Source: Leucobacter weissii
GTDB taxonomy: Bacteria > Actinomycetota > Actinomycetes > Actinomycetales > Microbacteriaceae
Direction of reading: 5' to 3'
DNA length: 64,000 nucleotides
Assembly: GCF_017565745.1 (NCBI RefSeq)
Contig: NZ_JAGDYM010000016.1
Coordinates: 1-64,000, forward strand
Shown here: piece by piece, positions 43,595 to 56,630 of the stretch
How positions within the stretch are numbered: the first letter of the stretch is position 1
How the letters are laid out: the number at the start of each line of letters is the position of its first letter
Position numbers and translations under genes: made by a program
Notes under the pieces: model-generated
Told to the model about the DNA's origin: nothing
The model's input: the letters and a program-made list of their open reading frames with translations, nothing else
Databases searched by the model: none

Positions 43595-45469
43595 ATGGCA
43601 CATCTTCTCGGGGCCGAAGCCCTGCATCTCGAATACCCGACCAAAGTGGTCTTCGACTCCGTGACCCTCGGCGTGAACGAGGGCGATCGGATCGGGATCG
43701 TGGGCCGCAACGGCGACGGCAAGTCCAGCCTCCTCGGCATGCTCTCCGGCCGCATCGAGCCGGACTCCGGTCGGGTGACCCGCCGGGGCGGCGTGCGCCT
43801 GGGCGTGCTCGACCAGGCCGACACGCTGAACGACGATGAGACCGTGGGGCACGCCATCGTCGGCACCCGCCCCGAGCACGAGTGGGCGGGCGATCCGAAG
43901 GTGCGCGATGTGATCGCCGGGCTCGTCTCCGATCTCCCCTGGGACGCCCCGATCGGCACCCTCTCAGGCGGTCAGCGGCGTCGGGTCGCTCTGGCGACCC
44001 TCCTCGTGGGCGAATGGGACATCATCGCCCTGGATGAGCCCACCAACCACCTCGACGTGGAGGGCATCGCCTGGCTCGCCCAGCATCTGCGCTCCCGATG
44101 GCCGAGGAACGCGGGCGGGCTGCTGATGGTCACGCACGACCGCTGGTTCCTCGACGAGGTCGCGGGCATCACCTGGGAGGTGCACGACCGGGTCGTGGAG
44201 CCCTTCGAGGGCGGCTACGCGGCGTACATCCTGCAGCGGGTGGAACGGGACCGCCAGGCCGCCGCGATCGAGCAGAAGCGGCAGAACCTCGCACGCAAGG
44301 AACTGGCGTGGCTGCGCCGCGGAGCCCCGGCGCGCACCTCGAAGCCGAAGTTCCGCATCGACGCGGCCAACGCGCTCATCGCCGACGTGCCGCCGGCGCG
44401 CAACCCCGTCGAGCTCTCGCGCATGGCGACCGCGCGCCTCGGCAAGGAGGTGATCGACCTGGTCGACGCCGGCGTCGCCTTCGGCGAGGGCGCCGCTCGC
44501 CGCGAGGTGCTGCGCGACATCGAGTGGCGGATCGCTCCGGGCGAGCGCACCGCGGTCATGGGCGCGAACGGGGCCGGCAAGTCGACGCTGCTCGCCCTGA
44601 TCTCGGGGGTCCTCGCGCCGACCGCGGGGCGGGTGAAGCGGGGCAAGACCGTGAAGCTCGCGATCCTCGACCAGCAGTTCTCGGAGCTCGAGGAGATCGC
44701 CCACGAGCGCGTGCGGGAGGTCCTGGCGCGCACCAAGACGAGCTATGTGACCGACGGCAAGGAGCTGACCCCGGCCCAGTTGCTCGAGCGCCTGGGCTTC
44801 GCCCGCGAGCACCTCTCGGCCCGCGTGGGCGAGCTCTCGGGCGGGCAGAAGCGGCGCCTGCAGCTGCTGCTCGTGCTGCTCTCCGAGCCGAACTTCCTCG
44901 TGCTCGACGAGCCGACGAACGACCTCGACACCGACATGCTCGCCGCGATGGAGGATCTGCTCGACTCGTGGCCCGGCACCCTCATCGTCGTGTCGCACGA
45001 CCGGTACTTCCTGGAGCGCGTCACGGATCAGCAGTACGCGATCCTGCCGGGGAGCGACGGGGCCGGCCGCCTGCGCCACCTGCCCGGCGGCGTCGACGAG
45101 TACCTGAGGCTGCGGGCCGGCGAGACGATCGGGGGAGGCCGTGCCCTTCGACCAGCTCAGGGAACGGGGACCGCGCCGCTCCCTGAGCCTGTCGACGGGG
45201 GCGGCGCGGTACCCCCGCCCGTCGACGGGCACGGCGCATCCACGCTGTCGGGCGCCGAGCGCCGCGCCGCCGAGAAGGAGCTCGCCTCGGTCGAGCGGCG
45301 GATGGAGAAGCTGCAGCAGAAGATCGCGACGGATCGCGACGGCCTCGCCGCGTTCGACCAGAGCGACTACGCCCTGCTGAACGCGGAGATGGCGACGATC
45401 ACCGCGCTCGAGGACGAGGTCGCCGCGCTCGAGGAGCGCTGGCTCGAGCTCTCCGCGCTGCTGGAGTGA
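43595..45469 (+). CDS. ABC-F family ATPase (ribosome-associated)
   Basis: The 624-residue soluble protein has two ABC cassettes. Walker A are GRNGDGKSSLLG and GANGAGKSTLLA. Signatures are LSGGQRRRV and LSGGQKRRL, and Walker B are DEPTNHLD and DEPTNDLD. The inter-cassette linker and a C-terminal coiled coil (about 545-624) are present. ABC-F proteins act on the ribosome, not in transport. Between the second cassette and the coil, a palindromic element is inserted in frame (about residues 515-545), encoding ALRPAQGTGTAPLPEPVDG. GGAGGA precedes the ATG. In related genomes this gene lies between ispE and glmU. Confidence 0.94.
   Translation: MAHLLGAEALHLEYPTKVVFDSVTLGVNEGDRIGIVGRNGDGKSSLLGMLSGRIEPDSGRVTRRGGVRLGVLDQADTLNDDETVGHAIVGTRPEHEWAGDPKVRDVIAGLVSDLPWDAPIGTLSGGQRRRVALATLLVGEWDIIALDEPTNHLDVEGIAWLAQHLRSRWPRNAGGLLMVTHDRWFLDEVAGITWEVHDRVVEPFEGGYAAYILQRVERDRQAAAIEQKRQNLARKELAWLRRGAPARTSKPKFRIDAANALIADVPPARNPVELSRMATARLGKEVIDLVDAGVAFGEGAARREVLRDIEWRIAPGERTAVMGANGAGKSTLLALISGVLAPTAGRVKRGKTVKLAILDQQFSELEEIAHERVREVLARTKTSYVTDGKELTPAQLLERLGFAREHLSARVGELSGGQKRRLQLLLVLLSEPNFLVLDEPTNDLDTDMLAAMEDLLDSWPGTLIVVSHDRYFLERVTDQQYAILPGSDGAGRLRHLPGGVDEYLRLRAGETIGGGRALRPAQGTGTAPLPEPVDGGGAVPPPVDGHGASTLSGAERRAAEKELASVERRMEKLQQKIATDRDGLAAFDQSDYALLNAEMATITALEDEVAALEERWLELSALLE
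45144..45199. repeat. CTTCGAC/CTCAGGGA palindrome inside the ABC-F coding region
   Basis: CCTTCGACCAGCTCAGGGA (45145-45163) and the inverted TCCCTGAGCCTGTCGACGG (45180-45198) match at 16 of 19 positions. The element is translated as a Pro/Gly/Glu linker. It is a relative of the intergenic element at 40064-40130. Confidence 0.75.
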
Positions 45470-45476
45470 CCGCGGG

Positions 45477-50234
<4,758 letters not shown>

Positions 50235-50294
50235 CGAAGGCCTCGGCTTCCTGGAGGGCTCGGCTCCGCCTGAGAGGAGGAACTCATAGGTTAG

Positions 50295-50309
50295 TGATAA
50301 TCGTTATCA
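50295..50309. promoter_or_regulatory. Fur-family (Fur/Zur) box upstream of the giant wall protein
   Basis: TGATAATCGTTATCA matches the 7-1-7 Fur box TGATAATNATTATCA at all but one position, with perfect outer arms TGATAA/TTATCA. It is 61 bases upstream of the start codon, where it would block transcription. Zur, Fur and Mur boxes share this form. The link to the ZnuABC-like operon favours Zur. Confidence 0.75.
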
Positions 50310-50690
50310 GAAAAGCTATACGGGATCACTCCCTCCGTCAACTCGACCGATGCGCATCCCTGGCCCCGATGCACCGCCGGGTTCGCCCACTGACTGCCCG
50401 CCCTCCGTGGCCGCAGGAGTCCCGGATTCGCCTTTCCACCCGGTCCTGCTACGCTCTCGACTATCGGGCCATGCCCCCGCCCGGTCATGCCCTCGAGACA
50501 TACCATCCACCGCCGGGATCCCGCCCCGAAACTCCGGATCAGGAGTGTCGCCTTTGCACATTCTTGCTCCGCGGAATAGCGATTCTGCACACCTGCCGCC
50601 GGGCCCTCCGGATCTACAGTGATCCCGAACGAGGTGCAGCGCCGCACACCGTTCCGCAACCCGGCCGCAACGAGGCGGCGGGGAGAACCG
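50310..50690. other. Intergenic stretch with a possible promoter for the globin gene
   Basis: No gene is seen. TTGCAC at 50554-50559 and TAGCGA at 50577-50582, separated by 17 bases, form a weak sigma-70-type promoter candidate pointing toward the globin gene. Confidence 0.3.
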
Positions 50691-50705
50691 ATGGTTGGAG
50701 TAGAC

Positions 50706-51191
50706 ATGACCGAACAGGCGAGCCTTTACGATCGACTCGGGGGCAGGGAAGCACTTCAGACATTCGCGTCCGTCGTCGTGAAGCGCGCGATGCTGGACGA
50801 TACGATCGGCCACATCTGGAACCACGCGACGGAGTACAGCGTGCAGCGGGAGATCAACGGATTCGTCGACTGGATGTCCGAGCACTGGGGCGGTCCGGAC
50901 AAGTATCACGGACCGGACATGGCGACCATCCATCGCGGCATGGGCATCACCGAGGAGTACTGGGATGCGCTCTTCGTGATCATCGACAACGCCTACGAGG
51001 AGTTCGGACTCGCGCCGGAGCTCGTTGAGGAGGTCGACGCCTATCTGCGATCCTTCAAGCCGGCGATCGTCGGCAGCCCGACACTCCGCAACGTGGCGAA
51101 GGAGCACCCGGACATGGACGTCATGGACGGCATCAAGAGCGTCGGCGTGGTGTGGCCGGCTCCCCAGCAACCCGCCCGAGCCGCGTCCTGA
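50706..51191 (+). CDS. Truncated hemoglobin (group I-like)
   Basis: The 161-residue heme protein has MTEQASLYDRLGGREALQTFASVVVKR at the N-terminus and the proximal His in DMATIHRGMGITEEYWDAL near residue 75. It has a C-terminal extension beyond the usual 120 residues. A role in NO or oxygen chemistry is likely. It begins a run of same-strand genes with a ferredoxin and a hydrolase. Two in-frame ATGs (50691, 50706) each have GGAG upstream. Confidence 0.85.
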   Translation: MTEQASLYDRLGGREALQTFASVVVKRAMLDDTIGHIWNHATEYSVQREINGFVDWMSEHWGGPDKYHGPDMATIHRGMGITEEYWDALFVIIDNAYEEFGLAPELVEEVDAYLRSFKPAIVGSPTLRNVAKEHPDMDVMDGIKSVGVVWPAPQQPARAAS

Positions 51192-51203
51192 GCCAGGTCG
51201 CCG

Positions 51204-51422
51204 ATGAGCGAGAACGAGTGGCAGGTCAGCGTGTCGGGCAGATGCATCGGAGCGGGCCTGTGCCTGGCGATCGCCCCGGATCACTTCCGGCTCGACGGGA
51301 TCCGCGCGCAGAGCACGGGGACGGTCACCGGGCAGGAAGCGCACGACCTCGTCGTGTCGGCGGCGGGAGTGTGCCCCGCCCGTGCCATCACCATGACCCC
51401 GGCGCACGCCGCGGCAGAGTAG
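51204..51422 (+). CDS. Small [3Fe-4S]-type ferredoxin
   Basis: The 72 residues carry CIGAGLC and a later CP (residues 14, 20 and 57), the three-cysteine pattern of actinobacterial 3Fe-4S ferredoxins that feed electrons to cytochromes P450. It starts 12 bases after the globin stop, so the two are co-transcribed. No P450 gene is in the window. Confidence 0.87.
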   Translation: MSENEWQVSVSGRCIGAGLCLAIAPDHFRLDGIRAQSTGTVTGQEAHDLVVSAAGVCPARAITMTPAHAAAE

Positions 51423-51450
51423 CCGAGTCGGAAGGGCGAAGGAAACTCGC

Positions 51451-52359
51451 ATGGTGAGTCAAGAGAACGCGCGTTCCCGCGAACTTTGGGAGCAACTGGT
51501 CGAATCACTGGCACCAACCGGACCGGAGCCGTTGACCGTCGACGAACTGCGTGCCGGCTTCGACACATGGGCGGAGGAATCGATCCCGGTGCCGGATGAC
51601 GCCCGAGTCGAAGCCGTCGATGCAGATGGGGTTCCATGCCTGTGGACCAGAGCACCGGACACCTCGGATGCACGCACGATCATCTACTTCCACGGTGGAG
51701 GATACGTGTTGGGATCCGCAACGGCCTATCAAGGCTTCGGGGTCGAGCTCTCCCGCGCGGCCGACGCGCGCGTGCTTGTCGTCGACTATCGTCGCGCACC
51801 GGAGCATCCGCATCCTGCTGCGATCAACGACGCGGTGATGGCCTACGGCTGGCTGGTGCGGAACGGCGTGCCTCCGGGAGAGATCGTCGTCGCCGGGGAC
51901 TCTGCGGGGGCCGGGCTCACGATGGCCCTCCTCGTGTCGATTCGCGACAGCGGCGACGCACTCCCCGCGGGTGGGATTCCCATCTCGCCGTGGGTGGACA
52001 TGACCTTCTCCGGCAGGTCCTACCACGACCGGGCCGAGGCGGATCCGATCATCTCGAGGGAGTTGCTCGGTCAGATGGCCGAACTGTGGCTCGGCGAGCA
52101 GGATCCTCGTGATGTCCGGGCGTCGCCGCTGTTCGCCGATCTGCGCGGGCTCCCGCCGTTGTCGATCTTCATCGGCACCGCGGAGAGCCTGTACGACGAG
52201 TCGATCGCGCTCTACGAACGGGCGCGGGCCGCGGGAGTCGCAACCGAGTTGCACCGCGCAGAGGGCATGTTCCACATCTGGCCCGTGATGAACTCGTTCC
52301 TTCCTGAGGCGCGCACCGCGGTAGAACAAATCGGGGAGTTCGTGAAGAAGCACACCTGA
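51451..52359 (+). CDS. HSL-family alpha/beta hydrolase
   Basis: The 302-residue esterase/lipase has the oxyanion motif YFHGGGYVLG near residue 80 and the nucleophile serine in GDSAGAGLTM near 152. Aspartate (about 250, SLYDES) and histidine (GMFHIWPV, about 280) follow. It is typical of hormone-sensitive-lipase-like esterases acting on small esters. It lies 28 bases after the ferredoxin and continues that operon. Confidence 0.9.
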   Translation: MVSQENARSRELWEQLVESLAPTGPEPLTVDELRAGFDTWAEESIPVPDDARVEAVDADGVPCLWTRAPDTSDARTIIYFHGGGYVLGSATAYQGFGVELSRAADARVLVVDYRRAPEHPHPAAINDAVMAYGWLVRNGVPPGEIVVAGDSAGAGLTMALLVSIRDSGDALPAGGIPISPWVDMTFSGRSYHDRAEADPIISRELLGQMAELWLGEQDPRDVRASPLFADLRGLPPLSIFIGTAESLYDESIALYERARAAGVATELHRAEGMFHIWPVMNSFLPEARTAVEQIGEFVKKHT

Positions 52360-52460
52360 CGCTCATTCACGCCGGCATCACATCAACGGTGAGGTCGAGC
52401 GGCGCTCGGAGTCGCGCGCCGCTCGACCTCTCTCGAATCAGAAGCACAGAGGAGTCATCT

Positions 52461-53492
52461 ATGAGAAAAATACGAGCGGTCGTCTACGGCGTCGGGAGGA
52501 TGGGATCCATCTCGACCCGCCTCATGCTCGAGCACGGAGTGGAGATCGTCGGAGCGATATCGCAGAGTCCCCAGAAGGTCGGGCGCGACCTCGGCGACGT
52601 CGCCGGGCTGGGCTTTCAGACCAATGTGACGGTCGAACGCGACGCGGAGGCGGTGCTGAGCCAGTTGCGGCCCGATATCGCCATCGTCACCGTGAGCAGC
52701 TACCTGGCCGACATGTACGAGCATCTGCACCGCTGCGCCGACCACGGAGTGAACGCCATCACGCTGGCAGAGGAGGCTTTCTATCCGTGGCGGACCTCGC
52801 CCCGGATGACCGCAGCACTCGATGCACTCGCCAAAGAGCGCGGCGTCACGCTCACCGGCTCGGGCCAGCAGGACGTCTACTGGATGAACCTCGTCAGCCT
52901 GATGATGGGCACGTCGCATCGAATCGACTCGGTCGTGGGTCGCGTGAGCTGGAACGTCGACGATTACGGCCCGGAGGTCGCAAAGGATCAGCGGGTCGGC
53001 GACACACTGGAACAGTTCGAGGGCTTCCTGTCGCGCGGCGACCGTCCTCCGACGTTCGGAAGGAACACCCTGGATGCCCTGGTGGCCGGCACCGGCCTGC
53101 GCGTCTCCGCGATCGAGAACCACACGCGGCCCGAGACCGCGACCACGGAACTCTACTCGAGCACGCTGGACCTGCGCATCCCGGCAGGAGAGGTCATCGG
53201 CTTCACCGACATCGACACGATCAGAACGGTCGAGGGCCCCGTCTTCACCTTCGAGATGACCGGCTCGGTCTACGCCGAGGGGCAGCGCGACGTCAACGAA
53301 TGGGACATCCACGGCGAACCGGAGCTCAGCGTCGTGAATCCCGTGCTGAACACGCAGATGACCACCTGCACCTCGATGGTGAACCGTATCCCCGACGTTC
53401 TCAACGCCCCGCCGGGGTACGTGACCGTGGATCGGCTGCCGCAGTTGAAGTACCGGGCGTTTCCTCTCGGATCCTACGTCGAGGCGGGGTGA
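52461..53492 (+). CDS. DapB-fold NAD(P)H dehydrogenase
   Basis: The 343 residues have an N-terminal Rossmann motif VVYGVGRMGSISTRLM and a dihydrodipicolinate reductase-like or 2,4-diaminopentanoate dehydrogenase-like C-terminal domain (FEGPVFTFEMTGSVYAEGQRDVNEW near 270, CTSMVNRIPDVLNAPPGYVTVDRLP at the end). It probably acts on an amino acid or amine substrate, not lysine biosynthesis. AGAGGAG precedes the ATG. It lies 101 bases after the hydrolase. Confidence 0.85.
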   Translation: MRKIRAVVYGVGRMGSISTRLMLEHGVEIVGAISQSPQKVGRDLGDVAGLGFQTNVTVERDAEAVLSQLRPDIAIVTVSSYLADMYEHLHRCADHGVNAITLAEEAFYPWRTSPRMTAALDALAKERGVTLTGSGQQDVYWMNLVSLMMGTSHRIDSVVGRVSWNVDDYGPEVAKDQRVGDTLEQFEGFLSRGDRPPTFGRNTLDALVAGTGLRVSAIENHTRPETATTELYSSTLDLRIPAGEVIGFTDIDTIRTVEGPVFTFEMTGSVYAEGQRDVNEWDIHGEPELSVVNPVLNTQMTTCTSMVNRIPDVLNAPPGYVTVDRLPQLKYRAFPLGSYVEAG

Positions 53493-53508
53493 CGGACCCG
53501 CCGAGCCA

Positions 53509-53540
53509 GCTGCTGCGGCGTCGTCAGACGCTGCAGCAGC
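53509..53540. terminator. Hairpin at the convergent gene ends
   Basis: GCTGCTGCGGCGTC (53509-53522) pairs with GACGCTGCAGCAGC (53527-53540), 13 of 14 base pairs, loop GTCA. The right arm is part of the coding end of the Cys-rich peptide gene. It likely terminates the oxidoreductase transcript. Confidence 0.65.
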
Positions 53541-53718
53541 TCCCGCCGCAGCAGCTCCCGCCCGCCTCCTGCTCATTGAGCAGGTTGATGATCTCCGCGC
53601 TCTCCGCCGAAGCCGCTCCGGCCACGCCGGAAAACGCCGATGCGGCCCCGGCGATGCCCGCCTCCGGGCTCAGGCCGAGGGCGTCATCCTGGTTCGTGGT
53701 CCTGGTGCTCTCGCTCAT
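53524..53718 (-). CDS. 64-residue peptide with C-terminal paired cysteines
   Basis: Starts MSESTRTTNQDD with GAGAGG seven bases before the ATG. A helical Ala/Glu middle (AEIINLLNEQEAGG) precedes the end GSCCGGSCCSV. The leader-like front and Cys-rich tail resemble RiPP precursors, but no YcaO, LanB/LanM or radical-SAM gene is nearby. It lies 31 bases downstream of a DsbA-family gene on the same strand. It could instead be a metal-binding peptide or a substrate of that thiol oxidoreductase. I do not recognise the family. Confidence 0.65.
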   Translation of the reverse strand: MSESTRTTNQDDALGLSPEAGIAGAASAFSGVAGAASAESAEIINLLNEQEAGGSCCGGSCCSV

Positions 53719-53749
53719 GATCGCCCCTCTCAACTCGTTCTCGAAAAGA

Positions 53750-54439
53750 TTATGACGCATCGACCTGCGGGGCGGGAGCCGCCTCGCTGAGGCCGCGCAC
53801 CCGACCCAGCACGTCCGCGAAGACCTCGGCGGTCTGGGCGCCGGAGACCGCGAACTTCTGCTCGAAGAGGAAGAAGGGCACGCCGTTCGCGCCGAGCATC
53901 CGCGCTCTCGAGTTGTCGCGGTCCACCTCGGCTTCGAGCTCCTCGCTCGCCAGCGCCTCGCGCGCCTCGGCGGAGTCGAGCCCGGCCTCCACCGCGAGGC
54001 TCACGACGGTCTCGTCGTCGGACAGCTTCGCCCCCTCCGCGAAGTAGGCGCGGAAGAGCCGCTCCTGGACCTCCGACTGAAGTCCCCGGCGCTTGGCGAG
54101 GTGCAGCACCCGATGCGCGCGACGGGTGTTGGCGTGCTTCAGACGGGCGAAGTCGAAGACGAGCCCCTCCGACGCGGCGAGCCGGGTCATCTGGTCGAGC
54201 ATCTGGTCCACCTGCGCACGCGGCATGCCCTTGTGCGTCGACAGGAAGTCGATCTCGCTGCCCGAGAAGTCGTCGGGCGTGTCCGGCGCGAGCTCATAGC
54301 TGTGGCTCTCGATCTCCACCTCGACGTCAGGGTGCTCGCTCCGGAACACCGCGACCCCCTCCTCGAAGCGGTGCTTGCCGATGTAGCACCAGGGACACGC
54401 GATGTCGCTCCAGACGTCGACACGGATCTTCTCGCTCAT
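53750..54439 (-). CDS. DsbA-family (FrnE-like) thiol oxidoreductase
   Basis: The 229-residue thioredoxin-fold protein has VDVWSDIACPWCYIGKHRF with the CPWC active site near residue 15, a helical insertion, and the cis-Pro region GANGVPFFLFEQ near 180. It has no signal peptide, so it is cytoplasmic, as in the FrnE group. It lies just upstream of the Cys-rich peptide gene. Confidence 0.92.
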   Translation of the reverse strand: MSEKIRVDVWSDIACPWCYIGKHRFEEGVAVFRSEHPDVEVEIESHSYELAPDTPDDFSGSEIDFLSTHKGMPRAQVDQMLDQMTRLAASEGLVFDFARLKHANTRRAHRVLHLAKRRGLQSEVQERLFRAYFAEGAKLSDDETVVSLAVEAGLDSAEAREALASEELEAEVDRDNSRARMLGANGVPFFLFEQKFAVSGAQTAEVFADVLGRVRGLSEAAPAPQVDAS

Positions 54440-54560
54440 GTCCGGTACAGCGCGGGATCCCCTTCGTCTATTCCCGTCTCGGGCCCAGCCCACCGGCGTA
54501 CCCCGATTTCACGAGCGCACCCCGGAATCTCGAGATCTCCGGGGCACGCCGGCGGGCAAA

Positions 54561-54683
54561 GCGCCGGAGCAAGAATCGGCGGAACAGCCTCGCTATTCCG
54601 CTCTGGTGATTCCACGGCGCAGGAGCGCCGGAGCAAGAATCAGCGGAACAGCCTCGCTATTCCGCTCTGGTGATTCTTGCTCC
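54561..54683. repeat. 64-bp tandem palindromic repeat at the 3' end of ispE
   Basis: Units start at 54561 and 54625 (GCGCCGGAGCAAGAATC). The second forms a long hairpin 54630-54683. Its outer stem is GGAGCAAGAATCA/TGATTCTTGCTCC and its inner stem GCGGAA/TTCCGC. The right arm is the last coding sequence of ispE including the stop. Confidence 0.8.
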
Positions 54684-55595
54684 CCTCGCCGGACCGGTCG
54701 CCGTCACCGCAGAGATCCCCTCGCGGGCGAAGGCGCTCACCAGCTCCGCCGCGGCGAGCGCGTGCGGCACCAGGAAAGCGCACGTGGGCCCGGAGCCGGA
54801 GACGATGCCGGCCAGCGCGCCGTGGGACTCCCCCAGCTCGAGCACCTCGCCGAGATGCGGCGCCAGGCGCAGAGCGGCCGGCTGGAGATCGTTGTGCAGG
54901 ACCTCGGCGAGCGCGACCCGGTCGCCGGACCTCACGGCCTGGATCGCGGCCGGGTCCACCTCGACTCTCTGCCGCACGGGCGGGAGGTCGCTGCGATGCC
55001 GCTCCCGATGCCGATCGAGCGCGGCGTACACCTCCGGAGTGGACAGCCCCGCGTCGGAGAACGCCAGCACCCAGTGGAACTCTCCCTTCGCCAATGCGGG
55101 GCTCAGCTGATCGCCGCGCCCCACCCCGATCGCCGTGCCCCCGGCGAGAGCGAACGGCACGTCGGCGCCGAGACGGGACGCGAGCGGTAGCAGTCCGGAC
55201 CGTCCGAGCCCCGTGCCCCACAGCTCGTCGCAGGCGACGAGCGCGGCGGCCGCGTCCGCGGATCCTCCGCCCATGCCTCCCGCGATCGGCACCTGCTTGA
55301 CGACGCTGAGCGCCGCCCCGCCGGGATGACCCGTCTCCGCGGCGAGCAGTCGCGCAGCGCGGATCGCGAGGTTGGAGTCGTCGACGCTCAGCCCGGAGCA
55401 GTCGATCGGGCCGCCGAACCGCACCGAGAAGCCCTCCGCGTGCTCGGCCGTCACCTCTTCGCACAGCGAGACCGCCTGATACAGCGAGGCGACATCGTGA
55501 TAACCGTCCGGCTGCAGGGCTCCGACGCGGAGCAGCACGTTGATCTTGCCCGGCGCGCGCGCCGTCACGGAACCGAACCCCCGTCTACCGCCCAT
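54657..55595 (-). CDS. ispE: 4-diphosphocytidyl-2-C-methyl-D-erythritol kinase
   Basis: The MEP isoprenoid pathway kinase. The 312-residue GHMP kinase starts [16 protein letters not shown], with the ATP loop [17 protein letters not shown] near residue 103 and ending [14 protein letters not shown]. It lies nine bases after the rsmA stop. The end of the gene lies in the palindromic repeats. Confidence 0.96.
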   Translation of the reverse strand: MGGRRGFGSVTARAPGKINVLLRVGALQPDGYHDVASLYQAVSLCEEVTAEHAEGFSVRFGGPIDCSGLSVDDSNLAIRAARLLAAETGHPGGAALSVVKQVPIAGGMGGGSADAAAALVACDELWGTGLGRSGLLPLASRLGADVPFALAGGTAIGVGRGDQLSPALAKGEFHWVLAFSDAGLSTPEVYAALDRHRERHRSDLPPVRQRVEVDPAAIQAVRSGDRVALAEVLHNDLQPAALRLAPHLGEVLELGESHGALAGIVSGSGPTCAFLVPHALAAAELVSAFAREGISAVTATGPARGARITRAE

Positions 55596-55604
55596 GGCTC
55601 AACG

Positions 55605-56630
55605 CTACCCGCCCGCGCCCGCGGTGCTTCCATCAGCGTCCGCGGTGTTTCCGTTCGTGTCAGCCCCGGAAGCCCGCGCGATCGCGAGATACTGCTCGAT
55701 GCCCAACTGCTCGGCGCGCAGCGCCGGATCCTGCCCCGCGGCCCGGATGGCGGCCGCAGTCTCCTCGGTAGTGCCGAGGACCGGCTGCAGCGCCTGGCGC
55801 AGCATCTTGCGCCGCTGGGCGAAGGCGGCGTTCACCAGCGCGAAGACGGCCGTGCGCTCGCCCTCGTCGCCGAGGGGCGTCGCGCGGCGCTCGAAGGACA
55901 CGAGCACCGAGTCCACGCCGGGAACGGGCCAGAAGACCCGTCGGCTGACGGTTCCGGCGATCCGCCACCGTCCGTACCAGGCGGCCTTCGCGCTGGGCGC
56001 GCCGTACTCCCGCCCGCCCGGGCCCGCGGCGATCCGGTGCCCCACCTCCGCCTGAACCATCACCAGACCGCCATCGAGTTCGGGCAGCAGCTCGAGCAGG
56101 TGCATGAGGATCGGCACCGAGACGTTGTAGGGCAGATTGGCGACGAGCACGGTCGGGTGGCCGGTGCCCAGATCCTCGGCCGTCAGCTCCAGCGCATCGG
56201 CGCGGATCACCCGCACGCGCGCGTCGGGCTGCATCGCCGCCACCGTGCTGGGCAGTTCGGAGGCGAGCCGGCGATCGATCTCGACCGCGGTCACCTCCGC
56301 CCCGGCCTCGGCGAGGCCGAGCGTGAGCGAACCGAGCCCGGGACCGACCTCGATCACCCGATCGCCGCGCTCCACGCCCGCGAGCCGCACGATCTTGCGG
56401 ACGGTGTTCGGGTCGATCACGAAGTTCTGCCCGAGCTTCTTGGTCGGCGAGACCCCCAGCCGCTCGGCGAGCTCGCGCACCTGCGCCGGGCCGAGGAGCT
56501 TGGGGCGAAGCGTCGCTTCGTGCGCAGGATCTTCCGAGCAGGACGCATCGGGTTCTGCCTGATCCTGCCCCGAGGCCCCCGCCTCGGCGTGTCCTTCGGC
56601 CGCCCCGGCCGAGGTCCCGGAGTCAGTCAC
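55605..56630 (-). CDS. rsmA: 16S rRNA dimethyladenosine transferase
   Basis: Dimethylates two adenines in helix 45 of 16S rRNA. The 341 residues have KKLGQNFVIDPNT, the AdoMet motif VIEVGPGLGSLT and the catalytic NLPYNVSVPIL. The GTG start overlaps the tatD stop (GTGA). A Ser/Gly/Ala-rich extension precedes the domain (about 1-40), unlike the shorter standard protein. Confidence 0.95.
   Translation of the reverse strand: MTDSGTSAGAAEGHAEAGASGQDQAEPDASCSEDPAHEATLRPKLLGPAQVRELAERLGVSPTKKLGQNFVIDPNTVRKIVRLAGVERGDRVIEVGPGLGSLTLGLAEAGAEVTAVEIDRRLASELPSTVAAMQPDARVRVIRADALELTAEDLGTGHPTVLVANLPYNVSVPILMHLLELLPELDGGLVMVQAEVGHRIAAGPGGREYGAPSAKAAWYGRWRIAGTVSRRVFWPVPGVDSVLVSFERRATPLGDEGERTAVFALVNAAFAQRRKMLRQALQPVLGTTEETAAAIRAAGQDPALRAEQLGIEQYLAIARASGADTNGNTADADGSTAGAGG

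Noticed and set aside
53524-53718. Lanthipeptide or thiopeptide cluster
   Set aside because: No modification enzyme or dedicated exporter lies nearby, so only a Cys-rich peptide is claimed.
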